Shown in pieces: positions 56,524 to 64,000 of a stretch of 64,000 bases of DNA; the first letter of the stretch is position 1, and each line of letters starts with the position of its first letter. Where the stretch lies: the NCBI RefSeq assembly GCF_000172635.2, contig NC_018632.1, forward strand, positions 1,550,001 to 1,614,000, in the 5' to 3' direction. The translations under genes and the position numbers were made by a program. The stretch is from Alteromonas macleodii ATCC 27126 (lineage in GTDB: Bacteria; Pseudomonadota; Gammaproteobacteria; Enterobacterales; Alteromonadaceae). Below the pieces are notes generated by a model, which saw nothing but the letters and a program-made list of their open reading frames with translations, had not been told where the DNA came from and made no database searches.

Positions 56524-57426
56524 ATGCATCGACGTTTACCCCCTCTCAACGCCTTGAAATCGTTTGAAGCGGCTGCTCGCCATTTGAGCTTTACTAAGGC
56601 TGCCGATGAGCTGTTTGTTACGCAAGCTGCCGTTAGCCACCAGATAAAAGCACTTGAAGATTTCTTATCGATGAAGCTATTTCTTCGAAGAAATAGAACC
56701 CTGCTTCTAACCGAAGAAGGTCAAGCTTATTTTCTTGAGCTAAAAGATATCTTCAAAAACTTACAAGATGCGACAGAAAGGCTACTTGCGAAGGGCAGTA
56801 AAGGTGCTATCACGGTAGCGATGCCGCCCAGCTTTGCGAGCCAATGGCTGGTACCCCGTATTCATAAGTTTAGTTTGGCGCATCCAGACATCGACGTACG
56901 CATCAAGGCAGTTGATTTCGATGAAGGCTTCTTAGAAGACGATGTAGACGTTGCGATATATTACGGTAAAGGTCGTTGGGCTGGTCTTCAAGCCGATCAG
57001 CTACATCGAGAGTTTCTTACTCCGCTTTGCTCTCCAATGCTTTTTCAAGGCCCCAAACCTTTATCCAGCCTGTCTGACTTACGGCACCACGTGTTGCTTC
57101 ACGACTTAAGCCGTACTGCATGGAAAAATTGGTTGAAGCATGTAGGTGTGGTTGGCGTAAACGTTAACCAAGGACCGGTTTTCAGTCACTCCATGCTAGT
57201 TTTGCAAGCCGCTGCACTCGGTCAAGGCATTGCGTTGGGTAACACGGTACTTGCAAGGCCGGAAATTGAAGCGGGAAGGCTAGTTATGCCGTTTGAAGAA
57301 CGAGTGGAGAGTCGCGATGCGTTTTATCTCGTGTGTGAGGAATCACAGGCTGAACTCGGTAAGATTGCGGCATTTAGAGACTGGATCTTAGCGCTGGTCG
57401 AAGCTGAACAAGAGGACTTGTTGTAA
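56524..57426 (+). CDS. gcvA: LysR-type regulator GcvA
   Basis: This 300-residue LTTR has an N-terminal wHTH with LPPLNALKSFEAAARHLSFT, AADELFVTQAAVSHQI and KALEDFL, and a C-terminal effector domain with DVAIYYGKGRW. This matches GcvA, the regulator of the glycine cleavage genes and of the small RNA gcvB in E. coli. It is followed, after the hydrolase gene, by DUF423 and rlmM, the same neighbours as in E. coli. The gcv genes are not in this window. No gcvB-like small RNA was identified in the upstream gap. Confidence 0.9.
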   Translation: MHRRLPPLNALKSFEAAARHLSFTKAADELFVTQAAVSHQIKALEDFLSMKLFLRRNRTLLLTEEGQAYFLELKDIFKNLQDATERLLAKGSKGAITVAMPPSFASQWLVPRIHKFSLAHPDIDVRIKAVDFDEGFLEDDVDVAIYYGKGRWAGLQADQLHREFLTPLCSPMLFQGPKPLSSLSDLRHHVLLHDLSRTAWKNWLKHVGVVGVNVNQGPVFSHSMLVLQAAALGQGIALGNTVLARPEIEAGRLVMPFEERVESRDAFYLVCEESQAELGKIAAFRDWILALVEAEQEDLL

Positions 57427-57427
57427 T

Positions 57428-58120
57428 ATGACTAAGTTGAACACCATTGCTGAACAGCCTAGTTTTGACATTGAATTGCATGAAGCCGATAAGCCCTTAG
57501 CGTGTTTGATACTAGGCCATGGAGCCGGCGCCGGTAAGGAGCATGAGTTCATGCAAGACATTGCGAAGGAACTTGTTGCTAGAGGTATATCAACCGTTCT
57601 TTTTAACTTTCCCTATATGCAAACCATAAAAGCTACCGGTAAGCGTAGGCCTCCCGATAAAGCCGATAAACTTATGTCACATTTTACTGCGGTGATTGAA
57701 ACCTGCAGCAAAGATAACAAAGCCTTGCATAACTTGCCTGTGTTCATCGGTGGAAAGTCGATGGGCGGGCGTATGGCGACCATGGTGTACGAAGCGGTGA
57801 GCAATGTAAAAGGCGCGATAGCGCTGGGCTATCCGTTCCATTCTCCTGGTAAGCCAGAAAAAACACGCACCGACCATCTGCAAACGGCGTCTAAGCCTTT
57901 GCTTATTATTCAGGGTGAACGAGATACCTTTGGTACAAAGAGCGAAGTAGAGGATTACAAAAAGCGCAGCGTATTATCTACAGACATTGAATGCGCCTAT
58001 TTAGACGACGGCGATCACAGTTTTAAGCCTCGCAAAGCAAGTGGCAAAACGCAGGAAGAACATATTGTTACCGCTGCCACGCTTACCGCTTCTTTTATTG
58101 AAGCCCATTTAAATAATTAA
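57428..58120 (+). CDS. Alpha/beta-hydrolase (KANL3/Tex30-like)
   Basis: This 230-residue alpha/beta-hydrolase has an N-terminal LILGHGAGAGKEHEF, the nucleophile elbow GGKSMGGRMA (Ser near 105), Asp in GERDTFG (about 165) and His in DGDHSFK (about 198), so the triad is complete. It belongs to the KANL3/Tex30-like group of uncharacterised hydrolases. It starts 1 base after the gcvA stop (TAATATG), so it is translationally coupled to gcvA. The substrate is unknown. Confidence 0.82.
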   Translation: MTKLNTIAEQPSFDIELHEADKPLACLILGHGAGAGKEHEFMQDIAKELVARGISTVLFNFPYMQTIKATGKRRPPDKADKLMSHFTAVIETCSKDNKALHNLPVFIGGKSMGGRMATMVYEAVSNVKGAIALGYPFHSPGKPEKTRTDHLQTASKPLLIIQGERDTFGTKSEVEDYKKRSVLSTDIECAYLDDGDHSFKPRKASGKTQEEHIVTAATLTASFIEAHLNN

Positions 58121-58155
58121 TGGTTAATTAGAAATCAGAGCGAAAGACTAATTTA

Positions 58156-58623
58156 ATGAAAACTGAAAAACTTAGGTTTGCCACCGTTGCTAAACCTTAT
58201 CTTATTATTGGCGCATTGCTAGCGGGCCTTTCTGTCGTGCTAGGTGCGTTTGGCGCACATGGTTTAAAAAGCGTCTTAACTGCACAGCAGCTCAACACGT
58301 TTGAAATTGGCGTGCGTTATCAAATGTATCACGCATTAGCCTTGCTGATTTTGCCTGCGCTGTCAGGCGTTGTCTCATCGACGTGGGCAAATCGGGTAGC
58401 GTTTTGTTTCGTTACCGGTACGGTGTTGTTTAGTGGAAGTTTATACGCGCTAGGAATAAGCAGCATAAAATGGTTTGGCCCGATAACCCCTTTGGGTGGC
58501 ATGTTCTTTATTATCGGTTGGGTGTTGTTAGTGATTGGGCTGATAAAGGGTCATGATTTAAACAAGCAACAAAAAGAAGAGCAGAACAAAACTCACCACA
58601 TGCCGGGGGCAGGTAATGTCTAA
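58156..58623 (+). CDS. ygdD: DUF423 family membrane protein (YgdD-like)
   Basis: A 155-residue inner-membrane protein with four hydrophobic segments and the family motifs LAGLSVVLGAFGAHGLKSVL, GVRYQMYHALALLIL and GPITPLGGMFFIIGW. The role is unknown. Its 3' end overlaps rlmM by 8 bases, and the pair is also found in E. coli next to gcvA. The C-terminal tail is basic and hydrophilic. Confidence 0.88.
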   Translation: MKTEKLRFATVAKPYLIIGALLAGLSVVLGAFGAHGLKSVLTAQQLNTFEIGVRYQMYHALALLILPALSGVVSSTWANRVAFCFVTGTVLFSGSLYALGISSIKWFGPITPLGGMFFIIGWVLLVIGLIKGHDLNKQQKEEQNKTHHMPGAGNV

Positions 58624-59713
58624 CACCAGTATTTTAGGTTATTGCCGACCTGGTTATGAAAATGATACGGCTAACGAGCTTACCTCTCGTTACGGTGAAG
58701 CCCAGTGTTATGGCTACCCAGTATCTAAGAAGAACAGTGGCTTTGTACTTTATCATTTATATGATGCCAAGCAGCTTGAGCAAACCATTACCCAGTTTGC
58801 TGTTCACGACAGTATCTTCCCTCGTCAGCTGGTGGCAGTTTTTGCCACGCTAAACGATATAGAGAAAGAGGACAGGGTAGGGCAAGTGCTCGAGGCTTTG
58901 AAAGAGGTAGAAAAACCATTTCAAATTTTTGGCGCCATAGACGTCGAATACCCAGATACAGAAGAAGGTAAAACCCTCGCAAAGTTCTGCCGAAAGTTTA
59001 CGGTTCCTCTTCGCCAAGCCCTAAGAAAGGCGGGATGGCTCACCGCAAAGGAAAATTTAGGTAAACCAAAGCTACATATTTTCTTTGAGTCATTTGAGAT
59101 TTGCCATATTGGCTATACATTACCCAGTCATGCTAGTGGCGATCACTTGGGTATTTGCCGGTTAAAGTTCCCAAGTGATGCGCCGAGCCGCTCGACGCTT
59201 AAACTTGAAGATGCCTTAGTGAATATGCTGAGCGACAAACAGCAGGCTAAGGTACTTCGAAGCGGTGGACGTGCCGTGGACCTAGGTGCATGCCCGGGCG
59301 GTTGGACATATCAGCTGGTGAAGCGCGGAATGTATGTTGAAGCTATCGACAATGGACTTGTAGCCGATAGTTTAATGAGCACGGGCTTGGTTGAACATCA
59401 CGCGGCAGACGGGTTTACCTATCGACCACAATTTGGTCGTGTAGATTTGCTGGTATGTGATATGATAGAGCAACCCGATAGGGTAGCTAAATTGATGGGT
59501 GATTGGTTAGTTAAGCACTGGGCAACGCACGCAATATTCAATTTAAAGTTACCTATGAAACAACGTTATGAAACTGTAGTTGAAGCCATGACGTTGCTAA
59601 GAGGCCGATTAAATGCCTTGGAAGATGCATTTGCGGTGAAGGTGAGGCATCTCTACCACGACAGAGATGAAGTTACAGTAACAATTGTTCGCACTTCAAA
59701 AGATGAGGTGTGA
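58616..59713 (+). CDS. rlmM: 23S rRNA C2498 2'-O-methyltransferase RlmM
   Basis: RlmM 2'-O-methylates C2498 of 23S rRNA. The 365-residue protein has an N-terminal THUMP-like part and a C-terminal Rossmann fold with the SAM loop GRAVDLGACPGGWTYQLVKRG (about 215-235), an Asp in LLVCDMIEQPD and Lys in IFNLKLPMK, which form the K-D-K-E set of this rRNA methylase family. It overlaps the preceding DUF423 gene by 8 bases. Neighbours match E. coli. Confidence 0.94.
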   Translation: MSNTSILGYCRPGYENDTANELTSRYGEAQCYGYPVSKKNSGFVLYHLYDAKQLEQTITQFAVHDSIFPRQLVAVFATLNDIEKEDRVGQVLEALKEVEKPFQIFGAIDVEYPDTEEGKTLAKFCRKFTVPLRQALRKAGWLTAKENLGKPKLHIFFESFEICHIGYTLPSHASGDHLGICRLKFPSDAPSRSTLKLEDALVNMLSDKQQAKVLRSGGRAVDLGACPGGWTYQLVKRGMYVEAIDNGLVADSLMSTGLVEHHAADGFTYRPQFGRVDLLVCDMIEQPDRVAKLMGDWLVKHWATHAIFNLKLPMKQRYETVVEAMTLLRGRLNALEDAFAVKVRHLYHDRDEVTVTIVRTSKDEV

Positions 59714-59851
59714 TTTTGTTATTTTTCAAAAAAGTGTCATTAATTAATAAGTTATTGATACTTAAAGAAAAGAATTAATGGTGGCGCGGATTTTGGCAAA
59801 CGAATTTAAGGTTTATGCTAAAAAAGGTGTAAATCTGGTATAGAAATCCTT

Positions 59852-59857
59852 TATAAT
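59852..59857 (+). promoter_or_regulatory. Possible -10 element of fusA2
   Basis: TATAAT at 59852-59857 lies 39 bases before the fusA2 start. The -35 region is weak, so only the -10 is convincing. Confidence 0.4.
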
Positions 59858-59896
59858 CCGGCCGTTTTTTTACTCTGAACCAATGAAAGTGAACTA

Positions 59897-61984
59897 ATGT
59901 CAGACTTATCTCATTACAGAAACATTGGTATTTTCGCCCACGTAGACGCGGGTAAAACTACCACAACAGAACGTATCTTGAAGCTTACTGGTAAAATCCA
60001 TAAAACTGGTGAGGTTCACGATGGTGAATCAACAACTGACTTCATGGAGCAGGAAGCTGAGCGTGGTATTACCATCCAGTCAGCGGCAACAACCTGTTTC
60101 TGGAAAGATCATCGCATGAACATCATCGATACTCCGGGACACGTTGACTTTACAGTTGAAGTATATCGTTCACTTAAAGTACTAGACGGCGGTATCGGTG
60201 TATTCTGTGGTTCTGGCGGTGTTGAGCCTCAGTCAGAAACTAACTGGCGTTATGCTAACGAATCAGAAGTTGCGCGTGTAATCTTCGTAAACAAACTAGA
60301 CCGTATGGGTGCAGACTTTTACCGTGTAGTTGGCCAAGTTAAGAAAGTACTTGCTGCAAACCCACTAGTAATGACGCTTCCAATCGGTATCGAAGACGAG
60401 TTTACAGGTGTTGTTAACCTTCTAGATATGAAAGCGTACATCTGGGACGATTCAGGTCTTCCTGAAAACTACGAAGTTGTAGACATCCCTGAAGACATGG
60501 TTGAGAAAGCTCAAGAATATCGCGAGCAAATGATCGAAACTGCTGTTGAGCAAGACGACGACCTAATGATGGCTTACATGGATGGTGAAGAGCCGTCTCT
60601 AGAAGACATCAAGCGTTGTATCCGTAAAGGTACTCGTGACCTAGCGTTCTTCCCAACATACTGTGGTTCTGCATTTAAGAACAAAGGTATTCAGCTAGTT
60701 CTTGACGCGGTTGTAGACTTCCTACCTTCTCCAACAGAAGTTGATCCACAGGATCTAACTGACGAAGAAACGGGTGAGCCTACTGGTGAAGTTGCAACAG
60801 TATCTGTTGACGAGCCGTTCCGTGCACTTGCGTTCAAAATCATGGACGACCGTTTCGGTGCCCTTACGTTTATCCGTATTTACTCTGGTAAACTTAACAA
60901 AGGCGACACCATTCTTAACAGCGCAACGGGTAAGACTGAGCGTATCGGCCGTATGGTTGAGATGCACGCTGATGAACGTACAGAACTTACTTCAGCACAA
61001 GCAGGTGACATCCTAGCTGTTGTTGGTATGAAGAACGTTCAAACTGGTCACACATTATGTGATCCGAAGCACCCTTGTACACTAGAGCCAATGATCTTCC
61101 CTGAGCCAGTAATCTCGATTGCTGTTAAGCCAAAAGACAAAGGCGCTAATGAAAAGATGTCTATCGCTATCGGTAAACTAGTAGCAGAAGATCCATCTTT
61201 CCAAGTTGAAACTGACGAAGATTCAGGCGAAACCATCCTTAAAGGTATGGGTGAGCTTCACCTAGATATCAAAGTAGACATCTTGAAGCGTACTTACGGC
61301 GTTGAGCTAGAAGTTGGTCAGCCTCAGGTTGCATACCGTGAAACTATCACGCAAGCGGTTGAAGACAGCTACACGCACAAGAAGCAGTCTGGTGGTTCTG
61401 GTCAGTTCGGTAAGATTGATTACCGCATCCGTCCGGGCGAAACTAACTCAGGCTTCAAGTTCACTTCTTCTGTTGTGGGCGGTAACGTACCTAAAGAATT
61501 CTTCCCAGCCATTGAAAAAGGCTTCAAAGGCATGATGGAAGTGGGTCCACTAGCTGGCTACCCAGTACTAGATGTTGAAGTTGAGTTATTCGACGGTGGT
61601 TTCCACGCAGTTGACTCATCAGCAATCGCGTTCGAAATTGCAGCGAAAGGCGCATTCCGTCAGTCAATGCCAAAAGCAGGTCCTCAAATTCTTGAGCCTG
61701 TAATGAAAGTTGACGTGTTCAGCCCAGAAGACAACGTTGGTGACGTAATCGGTGACCTTAACCGTCGTCGTGGTATGATCAAAGACCAAGAAGCTGGCGC
61801 TACTGGCGTTCGCATCAAGGCTGACGTACCTCTATCTGAGATGTTTGGTTACATCGGTCACCTACGTACTATTACATCTGGTCGTGGTCAGTTCTCTATG
61901 GAATTCAGCCACTACTCAGCATGTCCTCAGAACGTAGCTGACAAAGTAATTGAAGAAGCGAAAGCACGTAAAGCTGCTAAGTAA
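59897..61984 (+). CDS. fusA2: Translation elongation factor G, second-type (EF-G2)
   Basis: This 695-residue GTPase catalyses ribosome translocation and/or recycling. The G domain has [16 protein letters not shown] (G1), [12 protein letters not shown] (G3) and [11 protein letters not shown] (G4), and domains II-V follow, with domain IV at about 480-610 ([17 protein letters not shown]). The sequence is closest to the EF-G2 group carried in addition to fusA in many marine gammaproteobacteria ([35 protein letters not shown]). It is not beside rpsL/rpsG, which supports a second copy. The main fusA is expected elsewhere in the genome. Confidence 0.92.
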   Translation: MSDLSHYRNIGIFAHVDAGKTTTTERILKLTGKIHKTGEVHDGESTTDFMEQEAERGITIQSAATTCFWKDHRMNIIDTPGHVDFTVEVYRSLKVLDGGIGVFCGSGGVEPQSETNWRYANESEVARVIFVNKLDRMGADFYRVVGQVKKVLAANPLVMTLPIGIEDEFTGVVNLLDMKAYIWDDSGLPENYEVVDIPEDMVEKAQEYREQMIETAVEQDDDLMMAYMDGEEPSLEDIKRCIRKGTRDLAFFPTYCGSAFKNKGIQLVLDAVVDFLPSPTEVDPQDLTDEETGEPTGEVATVSVDEPFRALAFKIMDDRFGALTFIRIYSGKLNKGDTILNSATGKTERIGRMVEMHADERTELTSAQAGDILAVVGMKNVQTGHTLCDPKHPCTLEPMIFPEPVISIAVKPKDKGANEKMSIAIGKLVAEDPSFQVETDEDSGETILKGMGELHLDIKVDILKRTYGVELEVGQPQVAYRETITQAVEDSYTHKKQSGGSGQFGKIDYRIRPGETNSGFKFTSSVVGGNVPKEFFPAIEKGFKGMMEVGPLAGYPVLDVEVELFDGGFHAVDSSAIAFEIAAKGAFRQSMPKAGPQILEPVMKVDVFSPEDNVGDVIGDLNRRRGMIKDQEAGATGVRIKADVPLSEMFGYIGHLRTITSGRGQFSMEFSHYSACPQNVADKVIEEAKARKAAK

Positions 61985-62040
61985 TTAGCCTTTGCGAACG
62001 TAAGCTGACTTTGGGTTAGCTTACGCTTCAAGAAATACTA

Positions 62041-62069
62041 AAAAGCCGGTCGCATGACCGGCTTTTTTT
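62041..62069 (+). terminator. Terminator after fusA2
   Basis: GCCGGTC (62045-62051) pairs with GACCGGC (62056-62062), flanked by A and seven T. A second stem (GTAAGCT...AGCTTAC, about 62000-62024) precedes it. Confidence 0.85.
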
Positions 62070-62097
62070 ATGTCGGGTGTCCCATCCTGAAATACGT

Positions 62098-62547
62098 TTA
62101 GTACATCTTATATGGCAGAAACTTCCCTGACATAACTACGCTGACACGGTCACCTTTAGGATCGTTTTCGCGCTGTAAATCCATAGAAAAATCAATTGCA
62201 CTCATGATGCCGTCGCCAAACTCTTCATGAATTAATTCCTTTAATGTAGTGCCATACACACTCACCAATTCATACCAGCGGTAAATAAGCGGGTCGGTAG
62301 GGACTTCTGTGGGTAACGAGCCTTTGTAAGGCACGATTTGAAGCCAAGCAATGGCTTCGTCGGTGAGTTCAAGTAACTCACCCACGGCTTCAGCTTGCTG
62401 CTTTGTCATGGCCATTTGTCCTAAGCAAGCTGCTGTACTCCATTCTTTTGACTGACCAACAACTTCGGCAATCTGACTCCACTTTATGCCTTTTAAAATT
62501 TTGGCTGACTGGATCATGTCGGTAACTTGGGTTCTCGATGTAATCAT
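62098..62547 (-). CDS. cynS: Cyanate hydratase (cyanase)
   Basis: Cyanase converts cyanate and bicarbonate to ammonia and CO2, so it supplies nitrogen and detoxifies cyanate. The 149-residue protein shows the catalytic residues: Arg and Glu in DPLIYRWYELVSVYG and Ser in GDGIMSAIDF, with LPTEVPTDPLIYR matching the E. coli active-site region. An N-terminal HTH-like domain is present. I chose the ATG at 62547, with AAGG 8 bases upstream; the ATG at 62553 is too close. It lies just downstream of the kinase/phosphatase gene and may share its transcript. Confidence 0.95.
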   Translation of the reverse strand: MITSRTQVTDMIQSAKILKGIKWSQIAEVVGQSKEWSTAACLGQMAMTKQQAEAVGELLELTDEAIAWLQIVPYKGSLPTEVPTDPLIYRWYELVSVYGTTLKELIHEEFGDGIMSAIDFSMDLQRENDPKGDRVSVVMSGKFLPYKMY

Positions 62548-62565
62548 TTGCATTTCCTTAAAGGG

Positions 62566-63360
62566 TTAGTTAAACAAAATGAGCGTAACTAGATTGCTGA
62601 AAATAAGTGCCAGTATTAGCACCTTGTACACAAAAAGAGGGTGTCGTTTTACTAACGGCTCGTACGCCGTATGTTGTGATGGATTTGGGTAGCGAAGCGA
62701 AAAAAGAAACTCAGATAGTGAAGAAAATCGCTTATCAGGGTTCACATGCAAAGCACGCTTAAGGGCGCTATCAACCCAATTAGGTATTGGTCGATTAGGA
62801 GCCAATGCGGTTTGGTATTTTAACTTTTTCTGCTCGGCCAACGTGCGACAATGAGCGAGCTTTGTGCCATAGGGGTAACGCCCGCACAAAAGATAGTAGG
62901 TGAGTACGGCTAAGGAGAACAGATCAGAGCGCTCTGTGCCAACATTTCCTAAAAAGTATTCAGGTGCGGAAAAAAGTGCAGCGCCAGGAATAGGTGTGTC
63001 ACTATAGAGGCTTGGGGCATCGGCTAAGGCTGCTGAACCCAAATCTATAATAGTACAGTGCCCTTGTTCGCTAATAATAATATTGTCGGGGCGTATATCC
63101 CTATGAACAATGCCCTGACGGTGCATTGCCTGTAAACCTTTACCAACCTGCTCGATTATATTCCTAACTTGCTCTAATGGCGGCGTAGGATTATCAACAG
63201 CCCATTGAGCTAGCGTTTGACCTTGAATATATTCACTTACGCTGTAAAAAGAAGAAGGAGGGTACGGTAAACCCAAATCAGTAAACGTTGGGCTTTTAAT
63301 AACGTGTGCCGAATTAATCCGTCTCGAAAACCAGCTCTCTATTAGGAATCCATTTACCAT
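62566..63360 (-). CDS. Serine/threonine protein kinase, C-terminal part, frame-split
   Basis: The 264-residue frame holds the kinase C-lobe: helix C with FLIESWFSRR (Glu), the catalytic loop IVHRDIRPDNIII, DLGSA in place of DFG, and APEYFLGN. A single membrane helix (YKVLILALIFSNLVTLILF) anchors the end. It has no Gly-loop or VAIK-type Lys: these lie in the upstream frame at 63354-63833. The ATG overlaps the upstream TAA region (ATGGTAA), so the gene is probably one bifunctional protein broken by a -1 type frame change near 63357. Translation restart is the alternative. Confidence 0.8.
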   Translation of the reverse strand: MVNGFLIESWFSRRINSAHVIKSPTFTDLGLPYPPSSFYSVSEYIQGQTLAQWAVDNPTPPLEQVRNIIEQVGKGLQAMHRQGIVHRDIRPDNIIISEQGHCTIIDLGSAALADAPSLYSDTPIPGAALFSAPEYFLGNVGTERSDLFSLAVLTYYLLCGRYPYGTKLAHCRTLAEQKKLKYQTALAPNRPIPNWVDSALKRALHVNPDKRFSSLSEFLFSLRYPNPSQHTAYEPLVKRHPLFVYKVLILALIFSNLVTLILFN

Positions 63361-64000
63361 TTCTGGTGATAGGGTAAAGTCGGTAGCCGGTGTTTTACAA
63401 CCACAGGGCTGTTTCTGTGCGTAGCTTCACAAGACGAATTGGTGGCAATAAAAACATGGCTTCGGGCCGACGTATAAAGCTGTCGTTCTAGCTTCAGTCC
63501 ATCAACATCATCACCCGTCTTAAAGTTTGCGGCAGCAGGCTCTTCGCATACATGTTCATCAGAATGCTGATTTGAGTAATGAATCGCAGCATCAGAAACC
63601 TCAGAATTGGTTATCAGTTGTTCGCCCAACGACCTGTTAAGTACAGATGAATGAGGTGAAGTTGAAACGCCTGTATACAGTGGGTGTCTGTGATCGTCTA
63701 GGCCATCATGGCTAGCTACAAGAACCTTTACGAGAAGTAAGGTGAGGTTGTCATCGCTTCCTCTAGTAAATGCCTCATGTACTACCAGCGCAGCTTGGTT
63801 TTCAGAAAGCGTATCGGCCTCACTGATTTTCATAAGAATGGTGGGTAGCGAAACAAACTCATAAACCCCGTCGCTACTTATCGAAAACGTGCTCGATGAG
63901 TTGAGGGTGAGTGTTGTGTGGTCGATGTCTATATTCGCTTTAACGCCTAATGCTTTAGTAAGATAACTCTGCGAAGGCTCACTTTCCGATACTTGACGAT
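63354..64000 (-). CDS. PP2C-type phosphatase with kinase N-lobe, 5' end outside the window
   Basis: The minus-strand frame is open from the window edge (about 64000) to a TAA at 63354. The PP2C part is seen at SSDGVYEFVSLPTI and AFTRGSDDNLTLLLVKVL, with the metal-binding Asp in GSDDN. After a linker, the kinase N-lobe begins (LKLERQLYTSARSHVF) and includes the VVVK Lys. The frame ends at PTLPYHQKW, and the next frame continues the kinase fold. It resembles bifunctional kinase/phosphatase proteins of nitrate-assimilation clusters, with the catalytic SDG of the phosphatase intact. Confidence 0.8.
   Translation of the reverse strand, partial: RQVSESEPSQSYLTKALGVKANIDIDHTTLTLNSSSTFSISSDGVYEFVSLPTILMKISEADTLSENQAALVVHEAFTRGSDDNLTLLLVKVLVASHDGLDDHRHPLYTGVSTSPHSSVLNRSLGEQLITNSEVSDAAIHYSNQHSDEHVCEEPAAANFKTGDDVDGLKLERQLYTSARSHVFIATNSSCEATHRNSPVVVKHRLPTLPYHQKW

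Overview
The window looks like a piece of chromosome from a marine gammaproteobacterium of the Alteromonas type. GC is moderate. Housekeeping blocks carry the enterobacterial gene order: miaB-ybeZ-ybeY-corC-lnt divergent from ubiF; tRNA Met-Leu-Gln; rplY-pth-ychF; prs/ispE/lolB divergent from hemA-prfA-prmC; gcvA/DUF423/rlmM. Shine-Dalgarno (SD) sites are AGGA-like. The predicted proteins are typical of Alteromonadales: a large TonB-dependent receptor, a prolidase-like secreted amidohydrolase, an AGCS symporter and a second EF-G. The assignment is an inference; no marker was searched against a database.

Layout. 1-1048: two unrecognised genes, the first cut by the window edge. 1355-6721: a PAS/GGDEF/EAL c-di-GMP protein, a propionyl/acetyl-CoA synthetase and a cytochrome b561-type protein. 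7125-13258: dapB, carA, carB and greA; carAB has a long leader holding a Cys-rich small ORF and two hairpins. 13526-14518: a chemoreceptor remnant. 14644-17528: membrane protein, NUDIX hydrolase and DUF3224 protein. 17629-18204: an ibpA-type small heat-shock gene with a ROSE-like RNA thermometer and an interrupted reading frame. 18467-21834: ackA-pta. 22046-29064 (minus): amidohydrolase, lnt, corC, ybeY, ybeZ, miaB. 29370-33610: ubiF and a set of small genes, including a TetR regulator facing an AhpD-like protein across two palindromic operators, and a 35-residue protein that is nearly half lysine. 34033-40225: TonB receptor, thioesterase, flavin reductase-like protein, double cupin and AGCS symporter. 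40545-40932: four tRNA genes. 41104-49388 (minus): cyclophilin, ychF, pth, rplY, alcohol dehydrogenase, lipoprotein, prs, tRNA-Gln, ispE, lolB. 49520-55966: hemA, prfA, prmC, an HD-GYP response regulator, sirB2-like gene and kdsA. 56029-61984: small secreted protein, gcvA, hydrolase, DUF423, rlmM, fusA2. 62098-64000 (minus): cyanase and a PP2C phosphatase/protein kinase, cut by the window edge and split by a frame change.

The window is mostly core metabolism: pyrimidine/arginine precursors, lysine/cell wall, acetate overflow, tRNA charging and translation termination, LPS and lipoprotein maturation. The most unusual points are regulatory or small: the carAB leader, the ROSE-type element in front of a broken hsp20 gene, a dispersed palindromic repeat pair, the Lys-rich mini-protein, and the kinase interrupted between its VVK lysine and its helix-C glutamate. 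The two clear frame breaks (near 17886 and near 63357) could be real mutations or single-base sequence errors.
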